NCBI RefSeq assembly: GCF_028882275.1
Contig: NZ_JARBUT010000005.1
Location: 248,001 to 312,000 of the forward strand
Direction of reading: 5' to 3'
Length of the DNA: 64,000 nucleotides
Origin: Nocardiopsis sp. N85
GTDB taxonomy: Bacteria > Actinomycetota > Actinomycetes > Streptosporangiales > Streptosporangiaceae
A program made the translations under genes and the position numbers. Below, piece by piece: positions 34,267-43,048 of the stretch; positions within the stretch are counted from its first letter, which is position 1, and each line of letters starts with the position of its first letter. A model generated the notes under the pieces. The model was not told where the DNA came from. It saw nothing but the letters and a program-made list of their open reading frames with translations, and did not search any database.

Positions 34267-35634
34267 ATGAGCCAACCGGAGGCCTTCGGCCGTTACCGCG
34301 TCATCCGACGTCTGGGTTCCGGCTCCTTCGCCACCGTCTGGCTCGCGCAGGACGACCTGCTGAACTATCCGGTGGCCATCAAGGTACTCGCCGAGAACTG
34401 GGCGCACCAGATGGACATCCAGCACCGGTTCCTGGAGGAGGCGCGCATCCTGCGCCAGACCGACTCCACCTGGCTGGTCGCGGTGCACGACGTGGACGTT
34501 CTCGCCGACGGGCGTCCGTACATGGTGATGACCTACGCCGACCAGGGAAGCGTGGCCGATCTCATCCATCGGGGGCCGCTGCCGCTGGACGAGGCGCTGC
34601 GGCTGTTGACCGAGATCGGCCAGGGCATCACGGTGCTGCACAACCACGGCACCATCCACCGGGACATCAAGCCCTCCAACGTACTGCTCCAATCCTCCCC
34701 GGTGGGCCAGCGCGTGCTCGTCGCCGATCTGGGGTTCGCCAAGGCCATCGACGAGGCCTCCGGGTTCACCGCGGCGGCGGGCACCCCGGGGTACATGTCG
34801 CCCGAGCAGAGCATTCCCGGTGGCGACCTGGACGTCCGTTCGGACGTGTACTCCCTGGGGGCGGTCGCCTATGAGCTCATCACCGGCAAGCCGCCGTCGC
34901 GCCCGCCGGTGCGGATCCCGCCTGGCCGGATCCGGCCAGGCCTGCCCCGAGAGCTGGACGACCTCATCCTGTCGGCCCTTTCGGTCGACCGAGAGAGCCG
35001 CCCCGGTGACGCCAAAACCTTCACCGACCGGGTCAGGGCCATCCGTACGGCGCCCGACCTGACCAAGGCGGACCCGTGGTGGCGTCGGTACCGCATGCCG
35101 TGGCGCCGGGCCGCGGCCCTCGTCACCGCCGCCGTCGTGGGGATGGGCGTGCTCACCGGGGCGACCGGCGCCCCGGGGGTGTCGCTGACCACGGTGCGCC
35201 ACACGGCGCAGGGCATCCGCATGGGGGTGCCCTCGGTATGGGCCGAGGAGTTCCACACCGACCTGGAGGCCCGGCCCGCAGCGGCCGAGGCCGGGGCCGG
35301 ACCGGGCCTGCTCGTGGCCACCGACACGGAGGACTGGCACTCCACCGAGGTGCCCTCCTACGGTGTGTACGCCACCGTGGTGCCCGGCTCCCGCGCCCTG
35401 GACCGGGTCGCCGACCCCGACCCCTGCCCCGGGACACCCGACCGCCGCGAGGTCCGCACCGACTCCTGGGAGGGCACCGTGTGGGACTGGCCCGAGTGCA
35501 ACGGCAACGGGTCCTTCACCAGCGCCGCGGTACACCAGCCGGGGGTGCCCACCACGGTGTACATGGAGATCCGGCAACCGGACTACCGCCCCGACCTCGT
35601 GAACGAGATCATCGACCGCACCGTCCTGAGCTGA
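34267..35634 (+). CDS. Membrane serine/threonine protein kinase with DLG in place of DFG
   Basis: The 455-residue protein has a kinase domain (about 8-265): Gly loop LGSGSFATVW, Lys39 in VAIKV, HRDIKPSN with Asp133, DLG at 157-159 and GTPGYMSPEQ. Asp157 is kept, so metal binding should survive; the Phe to Leu change is found in active kinases. A basic stop-transfer stretch (WWRRYRMPWRR) and a membrane span (about 282-302) lead to an external domain of about 150 residues with two Cys (PDPCPGTP, WPECNGN). It diverges from the ECF sigma gene. External signal unknown. Confidence 0.92.
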   Translation: MSQPEAFGRYRVIRRLGSGSFATVWLAQDDLLNYPVAIKVLAENWAHQMDIQHRFLEEARILRQTDSTWLVAVHDVDVLADGRPYMVMTYADQGSVADLIHRGPLPLDEALRLLTEIGQGITVLHNHGTIHRDIKPSNVLLQSSPVGQRVLVADLGFAKAIDEASGFTAAAGTPGYMSPEQSIPGGDLDVRSDVYSLGAVAYELITGKPPSRPPVRIPPGRIRPGLPRELDDLILSALSVDRESRPGDAKTFTDRVRAIRTAPDLTKADPWWRRYRMPWRRAAALVTAAVVGMGVLTGATGAPGVSLTTVRHTAQGIRMGVPSVWAEEFHTDLEARPAAAEAGAGPGLLVATDTEDWHSTEVPSYGVYATVVPGSRALDRVADPDPCPGTPDRREVRTDSWEGTVWDWPECNGNGSFTSAAVHQPGVPTTVYMEIRQPDYRPDLVNEIIDRTVLS

Positions 35635-35674
35635 CCCGAGCCCCGCGCTCCCGTCCCCGTTCCTCGGGCGTCTC

Positions 35675-35700
35675 CTCCGCCGGCCTCCGGAACCCCGGGG
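35675..35700. repeat. 26-bp near-identical repeat, first of two copies
   Basis: 35675-35700 and 35784-35809 match at 24 of 26 bases, both ending in TCCGGAACCCCGGGG. They are in the 221-bp gap between the kinase and DUF255 stops and 109 bp apart. The second copy is followed by a GGGCGC/CCCGAGGGCG hairpin. Role unknown; termination is possible. Confidence 0.6.
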
Positions 35701-35855
35701 GCGCTCCCTCACCTCAGGTTCTCCAACCGCCGCTCCGCTTCGGTCCGCGCTCGGGACGTCCGGAGAACGCGAGCCTTCGGCCGCTCCGTCGGCTTCCGGA
35801 ACCCCGGGGCGCCCTCGCGTCCCGAGGGCGCGGAGGAGCACCCACGGAACAGGTA

Positions 35856-37895
35856 CTAGACCTTCCGGGCGAGGAGGGCGCGCAGTTCGTCCGGAGAGGT
35901 GACGGGAAGGCGGCACACGAAGCCCTCGCACACGTACGCCGTGGGTCGGCCGTCCAGCCGGACGCGGTCGCGCAGCAGCGGCACTCCCCCGTCGTCCAGA
36001 CCGTCGCCCCGGGACAGCACGGTGCCGAGCGGCGCCCAGGTCAGGGCCGTGCGCACCAGTTCCGAAGTGGCGGGATCGGCGGGGTCGCCCACGATCGCCA
36101 CCTCCAACGGACCGCTGAGCAGACCCTCGCCGACCGCCAGAGCCCAACCGGCGAACCGGGGCGCCTTCTCCGCCAGCAGGGCCAGCGGGGCCAGCGCCCG
36201 CTCGGCGGCCTCCCTGTGGCGGCGGGAGCCCGTGAGCGCGGAGTAGGTCAGCAGCGCCGACGCGGCGGCGCTGCGCCCCGAGGGGACGGCGTTGTCGGTG
36301 GGGTCCTGCGGGCGGCTGAACAGCTTCTCGGCGTCGTCGGAGGTGTCGTAGAACCCGCCGTCCTCGTCGATGAAGCGCTCCAGGACGACCTCCAGCAGTT
36401 CCCCGGCCGTGTGCGCGTAACGGGCCTCACCGGTGGCGCCGTGCAGGGCGAGCAGCCCCTCGGCGACGTCGGCGTAGTCCTCCAGCACCCCGGGGCCGCC
36501 GCCGGGACGACCGTCGCGCGAGGTGCGGGTCAACCGGCCGTCGCGCAGGTGCACGGCGAGCAGCAGTTCGGCGGTCTCCCGGGCGGCCTCGACGAATTCC
36601 GGACGGTCCAACAGGATCCCCGCGTCGGCCAGGGCCGCGATCGCCAGCCCGTTCCAGGCCGCCACCACCTTGTCGTCGCGGGCCGGGGGCGTGCGCTCCC
36701 GCCGGGCGGCCAGCAGGGCGGCCCGGACCCGCTCGTACCGCCACGTGTCGGCGGGTGACACCGGCAGGCGCAGCACCGAGGCACCGTGCTCGAAGGTGCC
36801 CTCCTCGGTGACGCCGAACACCTCGGCGGCGAAGGCGGCGTCCTCCTCCCCCAGCACCTCGCGCAGTCGCGTCGGCGTCCACACGTAGTAGGTGCCCTCC
36901 TCCCCGTCGCTGTCGGCGTCCAGCGCGGAGGCGAACCCGCCCTCGGGGGTGCGCAGGTCCCGCAGCATCCAGTCGGCGGTCTCCCCGGCGATCCGTCGCA
37001 GCAGCGCCGTGTTCGCCTCCCCGGCCGGGCCGGGGTCGGCGGGGCGGCGGCCCATGCGGGCGTAGGCGCGCAACAGCAGGGCGTTGTCGTACAGCATCTT
37101 CTCGAAGTGCGGCACGATCCACTCGCGGTCGACCGAGTAGCGTGCGAACCCTCCGCCGATCTGGTCGTAGACGCCGCCCCGGGCCATGGCGTCGGCGGTA
37201 CCGACGGCCATGAGCCGCGACGGGGTGGGCTCGTCGGCGCTCTGGAGCGGGCGGGTCCGCTCGTCGTGCGCGGTCAGGAACGACAGCAGCATCGACGGCG
37301 GGAACTTGGGCGCGTCCCCGAACCCGCCTCCGGCGGTGTCGTAGTCCCGCACCAACGCCCGCACCGCCAGGTCGAGCACGGTCGCGTCCGGCGGCGGCGC
37401 CTCGGGCAGGGTGCGGGGCGCGCCGAGGGCGTCGACGACCCGGCGGCCCTGGTCGAGGAGTTCGTCGCGCCTGGTCCGCCAGGCCTGGGAAACGCCCTCC
37501 AGCAGCCGCTGGAAGTGATCGCGCGGAAAGTAGGTGCCGCAGTAGAACGGGGCGCCGTCGGGGGTGGCGAAGACCGTCATCGGCCACCCGCCCTGGCCCG
37601 TCATGGCCTGGGTGGCCTCCATGTAGACGGCGTCGACGTCGGGGCGCTCCTCCCGGTCCACCTTGATGTTGACGAACAGGTCGTTCATCCTGGCGGCGGT
37701 CGTCTCGTCCTCGAAGGACTCGTGGGCCATGACATGACACCAGTGGCAGGCCGCGTACCCCACGGAGATGAGCACGGGCACATCGCGGCGGCGCGCCTCG
37801 GCGAAGGCGGCCTCACCCCAGGGCCACCACTCCACGGGGTTGTCGGCGTGCTGTAGAAGGTACGGACTGGTCGCGTCGCTCAGACGGTTGGGCAT
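35856..37895 (-). CDS. Thioredoxin-domain DUF255 protein (YyaL/SPATA20 type)
   Basis: A 679-residue cytoplasmic protein. The N-terminal thioredoxin-like domain (about 1-165) starts [20 protein letters not shown] and carries the CxxC in [16 protein letters not shown]; then the all-helical six-hairpin barrel (about 200-560, [40 protein letters not shown]) resembling N-acylglucosamine epimerase, and a C-terminal [10 protein letters not shown] stretch. Family function is not established; redox and sugar-processing roles have been proposed. Position matches Rv1084. The start ATG 37895 has only a GGGA site; the frame extends upstream into the transposase remnant. Confidence 0.88.
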   Translation of the reverse strand: MPNRLSDATSPYLLQHADNPVEWWPWGEAAFAEARRRDVPVLISVGYAACHWCHVMAHESFEDETTAARMNDLFVNIKVDREERPDVDAVYMEATQAMTGQGGWPMTVFATPDGAPFYCGTYFPRDHFQRLLEGVSQAWRTRRDELLDQGRRVVDALGAPRTLPEAPPPDATVLDLAVRALVRDYDTAGGGFGDAPKFPPSMLLSFLTAHDERTRPLQSADEPTPSRLMAVGTADAMARGGVYDQIGGGFARYSVDREWIVPHFEKMLYDNALLLRAYARMGRRPADPGPAGEANTALLRRIAGETADWMLRDLRTPEGGFASALDADSDGEEGTYYVWTPTRLREVLGEEDAAFAAEVFGVTEEGTFEHGASVLRLPVSPADTWRYERVRAALLAARRERTPPARDDKVVAAWNGLAIAALADAGILLDRPEFVEAARETAELLLAVHLRDGRLTRTSRDGRPGGGPGVLEDYADVAEGLLALHGATGEARYAHTAGELLEVVLERFIDEDGGFYDTSDDAEKLFSRPQDPTDNAVPSGRSAAASALLTYSALTGSRRHREAAERALAPLALLAEKAPRFAGWALAVGEGLLSGPLEVAIVGDPADPATSELVRTALTWAPLGTVLSRGDGLDDGGVPLLRDRVRLDGRPTAYVCEGFVCRLPVTSPDELRALLARKV

Positions 37896-38157
37896 GGTCC
37901 CACTCTGCCACCGGGGCGGCCCACCGCCGCGGTCCGCACCGGGCGCGGGACGGCGCTCTGGCGCAGACGGTGGTACTCCTCCCGTGCCGGGTGCCGCCGT
38001 TCCTGCCGTTGGGAGCACGGCCCTGCCCGGCGCGCCCACCCGAACGCGGTGTTGTAACGCCCAAGGATCGGGCTCCCTCGGTGACGTTCCCGGACTCGGC
38101 CATCGGCTCCAGGAACCGTTTCCGCAGTCGGGCCGGTCCCTTCTTCGAGGACGACAC
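37880..38157 (-). pseudogene. Decayed transposase N-terminus (IS30-like), frameshifted
   Basis: The minus strand from GTG 38157 (GGGAGG about ten bases upstream) encodes [20 protein letters not shown] then [12 protein letters not shown], and after a frame change at about 38053 the next frame continues [33 protein letters not shown], stopping at 37880. Read together this is the typical helix-turn-helix start of an actinobacterial IS30-type transposase ([33 protein letters not shown] ... RHPgREEYxRLR). Codons for about two residues are lost at the turn, and nothing of the catalytic domain remains. The end overlaps the DUF255 start. Motif-based call, moderately sure. Confidence 0.6.
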
Positions 38158-38232
38158 GGTGGCCGCAACCTCCCCGAAGTCAGGGTGTTGCGACCACCGC
38201 TGGAACCCGAGGATGCGGCGGGGCCGACCCCG

Positions 38233-38514
38233 TCAGGCCTTCGCGTCGCCGTCCGCGGTGTCGGCCGGGTTCTTCGGGGCCTCCGGGGTGTCGGCCTCGA
38301 TCAGGATCGGGGCCGCCGCGACGTCGACCGGCTCGTCGATGGTGCGCACACCCCGCACGGCGTTCAGCCTGCTCGTCATGCTGCGCATGAGCAGGTACAG
38401 GCACACGCCGATGAAGAAGATGACGAGGAACCCCAGGACGCCCGGGGTCACCGTGTACTTGTCCAGGGTGAACGTGGTGGTGTTCGCCGCGGCGGACGCG
38501 AGAAGGGTGTTCAT
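38233..38514 (-). CDS. Small single-span membrane protein downstream of mca
   Basis: A 93-residue protein: short external N-terminus, one span (about 27-46, [18 protein letters not shown]), then a basic and acidic cytoplasmic tail ([12 protein letters not shown] ... [21 protein letters not shown]). It starts four bases after the mca stop, so it is co-translated with it. The same tiny gene follows mca in mycobacteria (Rv1083 position). Function unknown; a link to mycothiol metabolism is contextual only. Confidence 0.85.
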   Translation of the reverse strand: MNTLLASAAANTTTFTLDKYTVTPGVLGFLVIFFIGVCLYLLMRSMTSRLNAVRGVRTIDEPVDVAAAPILIEADTPEAPKNPADTADGDAKA

Positions 38515-38518
38515 GGAC

Positions 38519-39397
38519 TCATACTCTCACTGTGTCCCGGACACCCGCGAAGAGGTCCGTCTCGGGGATCTCGGTGTCCACCAGGGACCGCACCAGGTGG
38601 TAGTCCTCGGTCGGCCAGGCTCCGGCGACGACGTCGTTGGGCACGGCGAACCAGAACCCGTTGGGGTCGACCTGGGTCTCGTGCGCCTTCAGGGCCCGTT
38701 CCGCGACGTCGAAGTACTCGCTGCACTCCACCCGGGTGGTGATCTCCCACCGGGGTCGTTCGCGGTCCTTCAGCCGCTCCATCCACTCCTCGAAGGGGTT
38801 CTCCAACCCCCGCTCGGCCAAGAGCGCGGCGAGCGCCTCGAACCGCTCGGGCGGGAAGGAGACGAAGTAGTACAGCTTGAGCGGCTGCCAGGGGTCTCCG
38901 GCGTCGGGATAGGCGTCAGGGTCCCCGGCCGTGTCGAAGGCGTGCATCGACACCTTGTGGGTCATGATGTGGTCGGGGTGGGGATAACCGCCGTTCTCGT
39001 CGTAGGTGAGGATCACATGGGGCCGGAACCGGCGGATCGACTCCACCAGGGGGGCGGCCGCCTCCTCCACCGGGGTGAGGGCGAAGCAGCCCTCCGGCAG
39101 CGGCGGCAGCGGGTCGCCCTCGGGCAGCCCGGAGTCCACGAAACCGGCGAACTCCTGCCGGACCCCGAGGATCTCGCGGGCCCGTTCCATTTCCCGGCGG
39201 CGGACCGCGGCGATGTCCTCCCGGACGTCGGGGCGCTCCATCGCGGGGTTGAGGATGTCACCGCGTTCGCCACCGGTCATGGTGACGACCAGCACGTCCG
39301 CTCCTTCGGCGACATAACGCGCCATGGTGGCGGCGCCCTTGCTGGACTCGTCATCGGGGTGGGCATGTACGGCCATGAGCCGCAGGCGCTCGGACAA
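38519..39397 (-). CDS. mca: Mycothiol S-conjugate amidase
   Basis: Mca cleaves mycothiol conjugates of toxic electrophiles into a mercapturic acid, which is exported, and GlcN-Ins, which is recycled. The 292-residue LmbE-type metalloprotein has zinc ligands in AHPDDE (His13 and Asp16) and HPDH, plus GGERGDILNPAM and EFAGFVDSGLPEGDPLPPLPEGCF. I place the start at TTG 39397, which has AAGGAG nine bases upstream and gives MSERLRLMAVHAHPDDE, matching known Mca starts; a GTG at 39430 without a ribosome site would add 11 residues. The organism therefore makes mycothiol. Confidence 0.93.
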   Translation of the reverse strand: MSERLRLMAVHAHPDDESSKGAATMARYVAEGADVLVVTMTGGERGDILNPAMERPDVREDIAAVRRREMERAREILGVRQEFAGFVDSGLPEGDPLPPLPEGCFALTPVEEAAAPLVESIRRFRPHVILTYDENGGYPHPDHIMTHKVSMHAFDTAGDPDAYPDAGDPWQPLKLYYFVSFPPERFEALAALLAERGLENPFEEWMERLKDRERPRWEITTRVECSEYFDVAERALKAHETQVDPNGFWFAVPNDVVAGAWPTEDYHLVRSLVDTEIPETDLFAGVRDTVRV

Positions 39398-39553
39398 CGA
39401 AGGGTTCTCCTTGAGTCGGTCGACGGACACAGGGGCGTGTCCATCCGACGCCCCTGATCACGGCACATCCGCGACTTGCGAGCAGGCCGCGTGGGAGGGT
39501 TGTCAGGTCGGGGATATCTTAGACAACACCGTTCCCTTGTACGGAGATTCCCG

Positions 39554-40006
39554 ATGCCCAGCACCCCGGAGGAAGACGCCGTGAAGAGCGCCGACGAGCC
39601 GGCCGCCGCCGCGGCCGTCCCCGACGAGGAGATCGCGCCCGCCCTGCGGCGACACCACGGCAACGGCCCGGTGTTCTTCGTCATCGGAGCGATCTTCGCC
39701 GTCCTGTGCGCGATCGGGTGGGGCTACTCCGTCATGAGCTACACCGGTCTGGGCGGTGGCGTGTACCACCAGGTGATCACCTCGTCGGTGAAGTCGCCCG
39801 GCGAGGTCGCCGTCAGCTACGAGGTGAACAGCCGGGACGGGGCGGTGTGCCTGATCCGCGCACTGGACGAACGCTTCGTGGAGGTCGGGCAGCGCAGTGT
39901 GACGACCGAGCCGGGGAACCACATGGTCTCCACGACCGTTGAGACGGTTCGTCAGGCTTCGACGGTAGAAGTGGCCTCGTGCAGGGAACAAGGTTCGCAG
40001 GACTGA
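39554..40006 (+). CDS. DUF4307-type membrane protein
   Basis: A 150-residue protein with an acidic cytoplasmic start, one membrane span (about 41-60, VFFVIGAIFAVLCAIGWGYSV) and a small external beta-rich domain with SYEVNSRDGAVCLIRALDERFVEVG, the core of DUF4307, and two Cys. ATG 39554 has GGAG seven bases upstream. It is divergent from mca and followed by greA, as in mycobacteria (Rv1081c). Function unknown. Confidence 0.85.
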   Translation: MPSTPEEDAVKSADEPAAAAAVPDEEIAPALRRHHGNGPVFFVIGAIFAVLCAIGWGYSVMSYTGLGGGVYHQVITSSVKSPGEVAVSYEVNSRDGAVCLIRALDERFVEVGQRSVTTEPGNHMVSTTVETVRQASTVEVASCREQGSQD

Positions 40007-40145
40007 CCGACGAACCCCTTACTCTGCCGGTCCGGGCTACGGAGCCGGATCTTCGGGAACCGTGCGCCATGACACACGGTGATATTCTCGTAAGTTCAGC
40101 TCTGGCCGCCTGGTGGCCTTTGCTACTAGTACACAAGGAGTTCCC

Positions 40146-40646
40146 GTGACCCAGACCCGCGATGACAACGTCACCTGGCTCACCCAGGAGGCGTACGACC
40201 GGCTCAAGGCCGAGCTGGACCACCTGACCGGGAGCGGGCGCATCGAGATCGCGGAGAAGATCGAGGCGGCCCGCGAGGAGGGTGACCTCAAGGAGAACGG
40301 CGGCTACCACGCCGCCAAGGAGGAACAGGGCAAGATGGAGGCCCGCATCCTCCAGCTCACCGAGATCCTGCGCACCGCACGGGTCGGAGAGGCCCCGCGA
40401 ACGGAGGGCGTGGTCGGTCCCGGAATGACCGTCACCGTCAAGTTCGAGGGCGACGACGAGGAGGTCACCTTCCTCCTCGCCTCCCGCGAAGAGAGCGGCT
40501 CCCCGATCGACGTGTACTCCCCGAAGTCGCCACTCGGCTCGGCGATCAACGGCAAGGCCGTCGGCGAGGAGGTCTCCTACCAGCTTCCCAGCGGCAAGAG
40601 CCTCGGAGTGGAGATCATCGAGGCGGTTCCCTACAGCGGCATGTAG
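40146..40646 (+). CDS. greA: Transcription elongation factor GreA
   Basis: GreA rescues backtracked RNA polymerase by stimulating cleavage of the 3' end of the RNA. The 166-residue protein has the N-terminal coiled coil (about 12-85) with the acidic tip motif EEGDLKENGGYHAAKEEQG and the C-terminal FKBP-like domain (VYSPKSPLGSAINGKAVGEE). GTG 40146 has AAGGAG five bases upstream. A 17-bp terminator follows. Confidence 0.95.
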   Translation: MTQTRDDNVTWLTQEAYDRLKAELDHLTGSGRIEIAEKIEAAREEGDLKENGGYHAAKEEQGKMEARILQLTEILRTARVGEAPRTEGVVGPGMTVTVKFEGDDEEVTFLLASREESGSPIDVYSPKSPLGSAINGKAVGEEVSYQLPSGKSLGVEIIEAVPYSGM

Positions 40647-40668
40647 GTCGATCCCCGCAAGGGGGCGA

Positions 40669-40706
40669 AAGCGGTGAGGGGCGGCAGCGGCCGCCCCTCA
40701 CCGCTT
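40669..40706 (+). terminator. Terminator after greA
   Basis: A perfect 17-bp stem (40669-40685 with 40690-40706) around AGCG. Confidence 0.85.
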
Positions 40707-40817
40707 GTCGCGGGAGACGACGGATGTGACGCATCCCCGGAGGGGCTGCGCGCGTCGTAGTCTCTGAGGGCGCCGGCCGGCGCCCCCGACCCCACGGACA
40801 AGGAAGAGCATCCGTCG

Positions 40818-41423
40818 ATGTCCTCCCCTTACTGGAACCCGAACGATCCCGCGTACGGCGCCCGCCCTCCCCAGAGCGGGTGGGGTCCGGTGGGACCGCC
40901 TCCGATGGGGCCTCCCCCGGTGCCCGTCGGCGCCTGGGGGCCGACGCCCCCGGCCCGACCCGTTCCGTCGGGTCCGGAGCGGGCCTCGTTCGGCCGGCGC
41001 CTGTCGGCCCGCCTCATCGATTACGTCCTGGTGGTGTTCGCGGCCACGGCGTTCTTCGTCTTCATGGCCCTCGTCATCCTCCTGATCACCGGGGACGACG
41101 AGAGCTCCGACGCCCAGGGCGAGGTGTGGGCCTGGCTGTTCCTGTTCGGCTGGGGCGTGCTGCTGTTCTTCTACGACTGGCTGTACCTGGTCACCTGGGG
41201 TCGCACCCTCGGCAAGATGATGCTCGGGATCAAGGTCGTCCGGATGGACGGCGGACGGCTCACCCAGGGACAGGCCATGGGGCGCGCGGCCGTGTTCGGC
41301 CTGCCCCAGTGCCTGCCCTGCGTCGGCCACGTCTTCAGCGGTATCGAGAGCATGGCGGCCCTGGGCGAGGACCGTCGGGCGCTGCACGACCGCATGTCCG
41401 GGACCCTCGTCGTCCGCACCTGA
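40818..41423 (+). CDS. RDD-family membrane protein
   Basis: A 201-residue protein: Pro/Gly-rich cytoplasmic N-terminus (1-55), then the RDD core with RRLSARLIDYVLVVFAATAF (Arg and Asp of the family name), spans at about 66-91 and 103-130, and GRTLGKMMLGIKVVRMDGG followed by a third amphipathic helix with two Cys (QCLPCVGH). Some RDD proteins act in ion or substrate transport, but this one has no close hint. It converges on the next gene with only ten bases between. Confidence 0.9.
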   Translation: MSSPYWNPNDPAYGARPPQSGWGPVGPPPMGPPPVPVGAWGPTPPARPVPSGPERASFGRRLSARLIDYVLVVFAATAFFVFMALVILLITGDDESSDAQGEVWAWLFLFGWGVLLFFYDWLYLVTWGRTLGKMMLGIKVVRMDGGRLTQGQAMGRAAVFGLPQCLPCVGHVFSGIESMAALGEDRRALHDRMSGTLVVRT

Positions 41424-41433
41424 CCCGGCCGCC

Positions 41434-42912
41434 TCAGAAGCCCTCCGGCTCGGCCGGCTCAGCCGGTTCGGTGGGCTCGGCGGGCTCGACCGGTTCGGTG
41501 GGCTCGGTGGGCTCGGCACAGACGGGGGCGTCGCCGCCGCCGTCGGCGAACACGGCCGGGACGTAGTGGTCCTCGCCGATCCGGTACCAGGTGTCGTCGG
41601 TGCCCTGTGGGCCGGTCGCCGACGCCCCGGTCACCGTGCAGATCACGTCGACGTTGGCCTTGTGCGCGGCCAGACCGACCGTGGAGTGCTCCGGGCCTGG
41701 CCCGGAGCGCAGCACGACCGGGTCGCGCCGGGTGGCCGTGCCGATCTCGGTGCGGTGGCGGTACTCGCCCGTCCACAGGTAGTCGACCTGGACCCAGCCG
41801 TTGGTGGGCAGTTGGAGCCCCGCGTTGAAGGCGCCGTCGGCCAGGTCGATCCCGGCGGGGTTGCGCACCCGGCGGCCGAAGCCGTCCAGCCCGCCGTTGT
41901 GGCCCTGGGCGTAGGCCGCCTGGGCCTGGGGACGCCCCCGGTCGAGGTCGCGCCAGGACTGGCGATCGGCGTTCCAGTGATCGTCGGTGGTGTTCCAGGG
42001 GCCCACGTCCCACACCGGAAGGTAGGCGCAGCGGGGTGTGTGCCCCTCGGTGTCGCCCTTGCCCTCCGGCCCGAGCTCGCCGGTGCCGCACACCCGCACG
42101 GTGTACTCGCCGCCGCCCCGCGTGGCCAGGCCGCGCCGGGAGGGAAGGGCGACGAAATGGTCGTCGGGGCGGATGACGTGCCCGTTGGCGGTGGTGCCCC
42201 CCACCAGGCCGATGCGGGTGGCGAACAGACGGGCCGAGAAGGGCCGTTCGGGGATGTCGTCGCCCTGGCCGGCCCCACCCTCGGGCGGATCGCCGTCGTC
42301 GTCCTCGCCGGACCCTTCGCCACCCCCGCCCCCCTCGCCGTCGGGCCGGGGTCCGTTCTGGGGCGCGAGGTCGTCGGGAAGGCCGGCGGACGGCATGTCG
42401 CCGGTGCCCTCCGGGAGGCGCACGCCCAGCTCGGTGACGGCGGTGTCGGCCCCGTCGATGCCCACGCGCAGCTGCACCCGGGTCACGTCGTCGGACAGGG
42501 TGACGCGGCCTCCGCGTTCCGGGGCGGGATGCCATTCGGTCCACATCCCGTCGACGCGGACACCGCGCACCTCGGCCAGGACGTCCTCGGGGTCACCCGC
42601 GGAACCGACCCGCACGTCGATGGTGTCGGTGGCCCGGTCCAGGCGGTGCTCGGGGAAGGTCGCCAGGCCGACCGCCCGCGCGCCCTGTTCCTTGCGCAGC
42701 GAAGCGCCGTTGTCGGTGCCGGCCTCGCCCACGCGCAGCGATCCGGCGTCCAGCACCAGGCCGATCCGGTCGGCGGAGGTCAGCTCCTGGGAGATCCACC
42801 CGGTTTCCGCCAGGGCCGGTCGGGGGCCGACCGGGAGCAGGAGGATCAGCGCCCCCACCACCGCCCACCGTCCCCCGCGGATCGACGTGTGCGCACACCG
42901 TCTTTCGGGCAT
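41434..42912 (-). CDS. Secreted protein with C-terminal SH3-like domain
   Basis: A 492-residue exported protein: signal peptide (about 1-36, GALILLLPVGPRPALA), a beta-rich N-terminal domain (EHRLDRATDTIDVRVGSAGD, WTEWHPAPERGGRVTLSDDV), an acidic Gly/Glu/Asp-rich linker (about 185-220), a middle domain with PVWDVGPWNTTDDHWN and a bacterial-SH3-like part (PVVLRSGPGPEHSTVGLAAH, ICTVTGA, TWYRIGEDHYVPAVF), ending in EPTEP/AEPTEP repeats. The middle resembles secreted proteins related to peptidoglycan amidase-associated repeats. Substrate binding to the cell wall is inferred. Two direct repeats lie in its promoter region. Confidence 0.78.
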   Translation of the reverse strand: MPERRCAHTSIRGGRWAVVGALILLLPVGPRPALAETGWISQELTSADRIGLVLDAGSLRVGEAGTDNGASLRKEQGARAVGLATFPEHRLDRATDTIDVRVGSAGDPEDVLAEVRGVRVDGMWTEWHPAPERGGRVTLSDDVTRVQLRVGIDGADTAVTELGVRLPEGTGDMPSAGLPDDLAPQNGPRPDGEGGGGGEGSGEDDDGDPPEGGAGQGDDIPERPFSARLFATRIGLVGGTTANGHVIRPDDHFVALPSRRGLATRGGGEYTVRVCGTGELGPEGKGDTEGHTPRCAYLPVWDVGPWNTTDDHWNADRQSWRDLDRGRPQAQAAYAQGHNGGLDGFGRRVRNPAGIDLADGAFNAGLQLPTNGWVQVDYLWTGEYRHRTEIGTATRRDPVVLRSGPGPEHSTVGLAAHKANVDVICTVTGASATGPQGTDDTWYRIGEDHYVPAVFADGGGDAPVCAEPTEPTEPVEPAEPTEPAEPAEPEGF

Positions 42913-42930
42913 GACCGACCTTCCCGCTCA

Positions 42931-42965
42931 TCACACTGAGTAAGCAAACAATTCACTCTCAGTAA
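42931..42965. promoter_or_regulatory. Two direct repeats TCACWCTSAGTAA-type, 22 bp apart
   Basis: TCACACTGAGTAA (42931-42943) and TCACTCTCAGTAA (42953-42965) are both followed by GC. On the minus strand they read TTACTGAGAGTGA then TTACTCAGTGTGA, with a 22-bp period, two helical turns, 19-53 bp upstream of the secreted-protein start at 42912. This fits a dimeric activator or response-regulator site. Confidence 0.5.
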
Positions 42966-43048
42966 GCGCCCTGGTATGCGCACACTCAAGACGACTCGCG
43001 CCGAGTGTTGGTGATGCGACGGCAAAGGTCCGGTTTCCCGGGGTTTCG

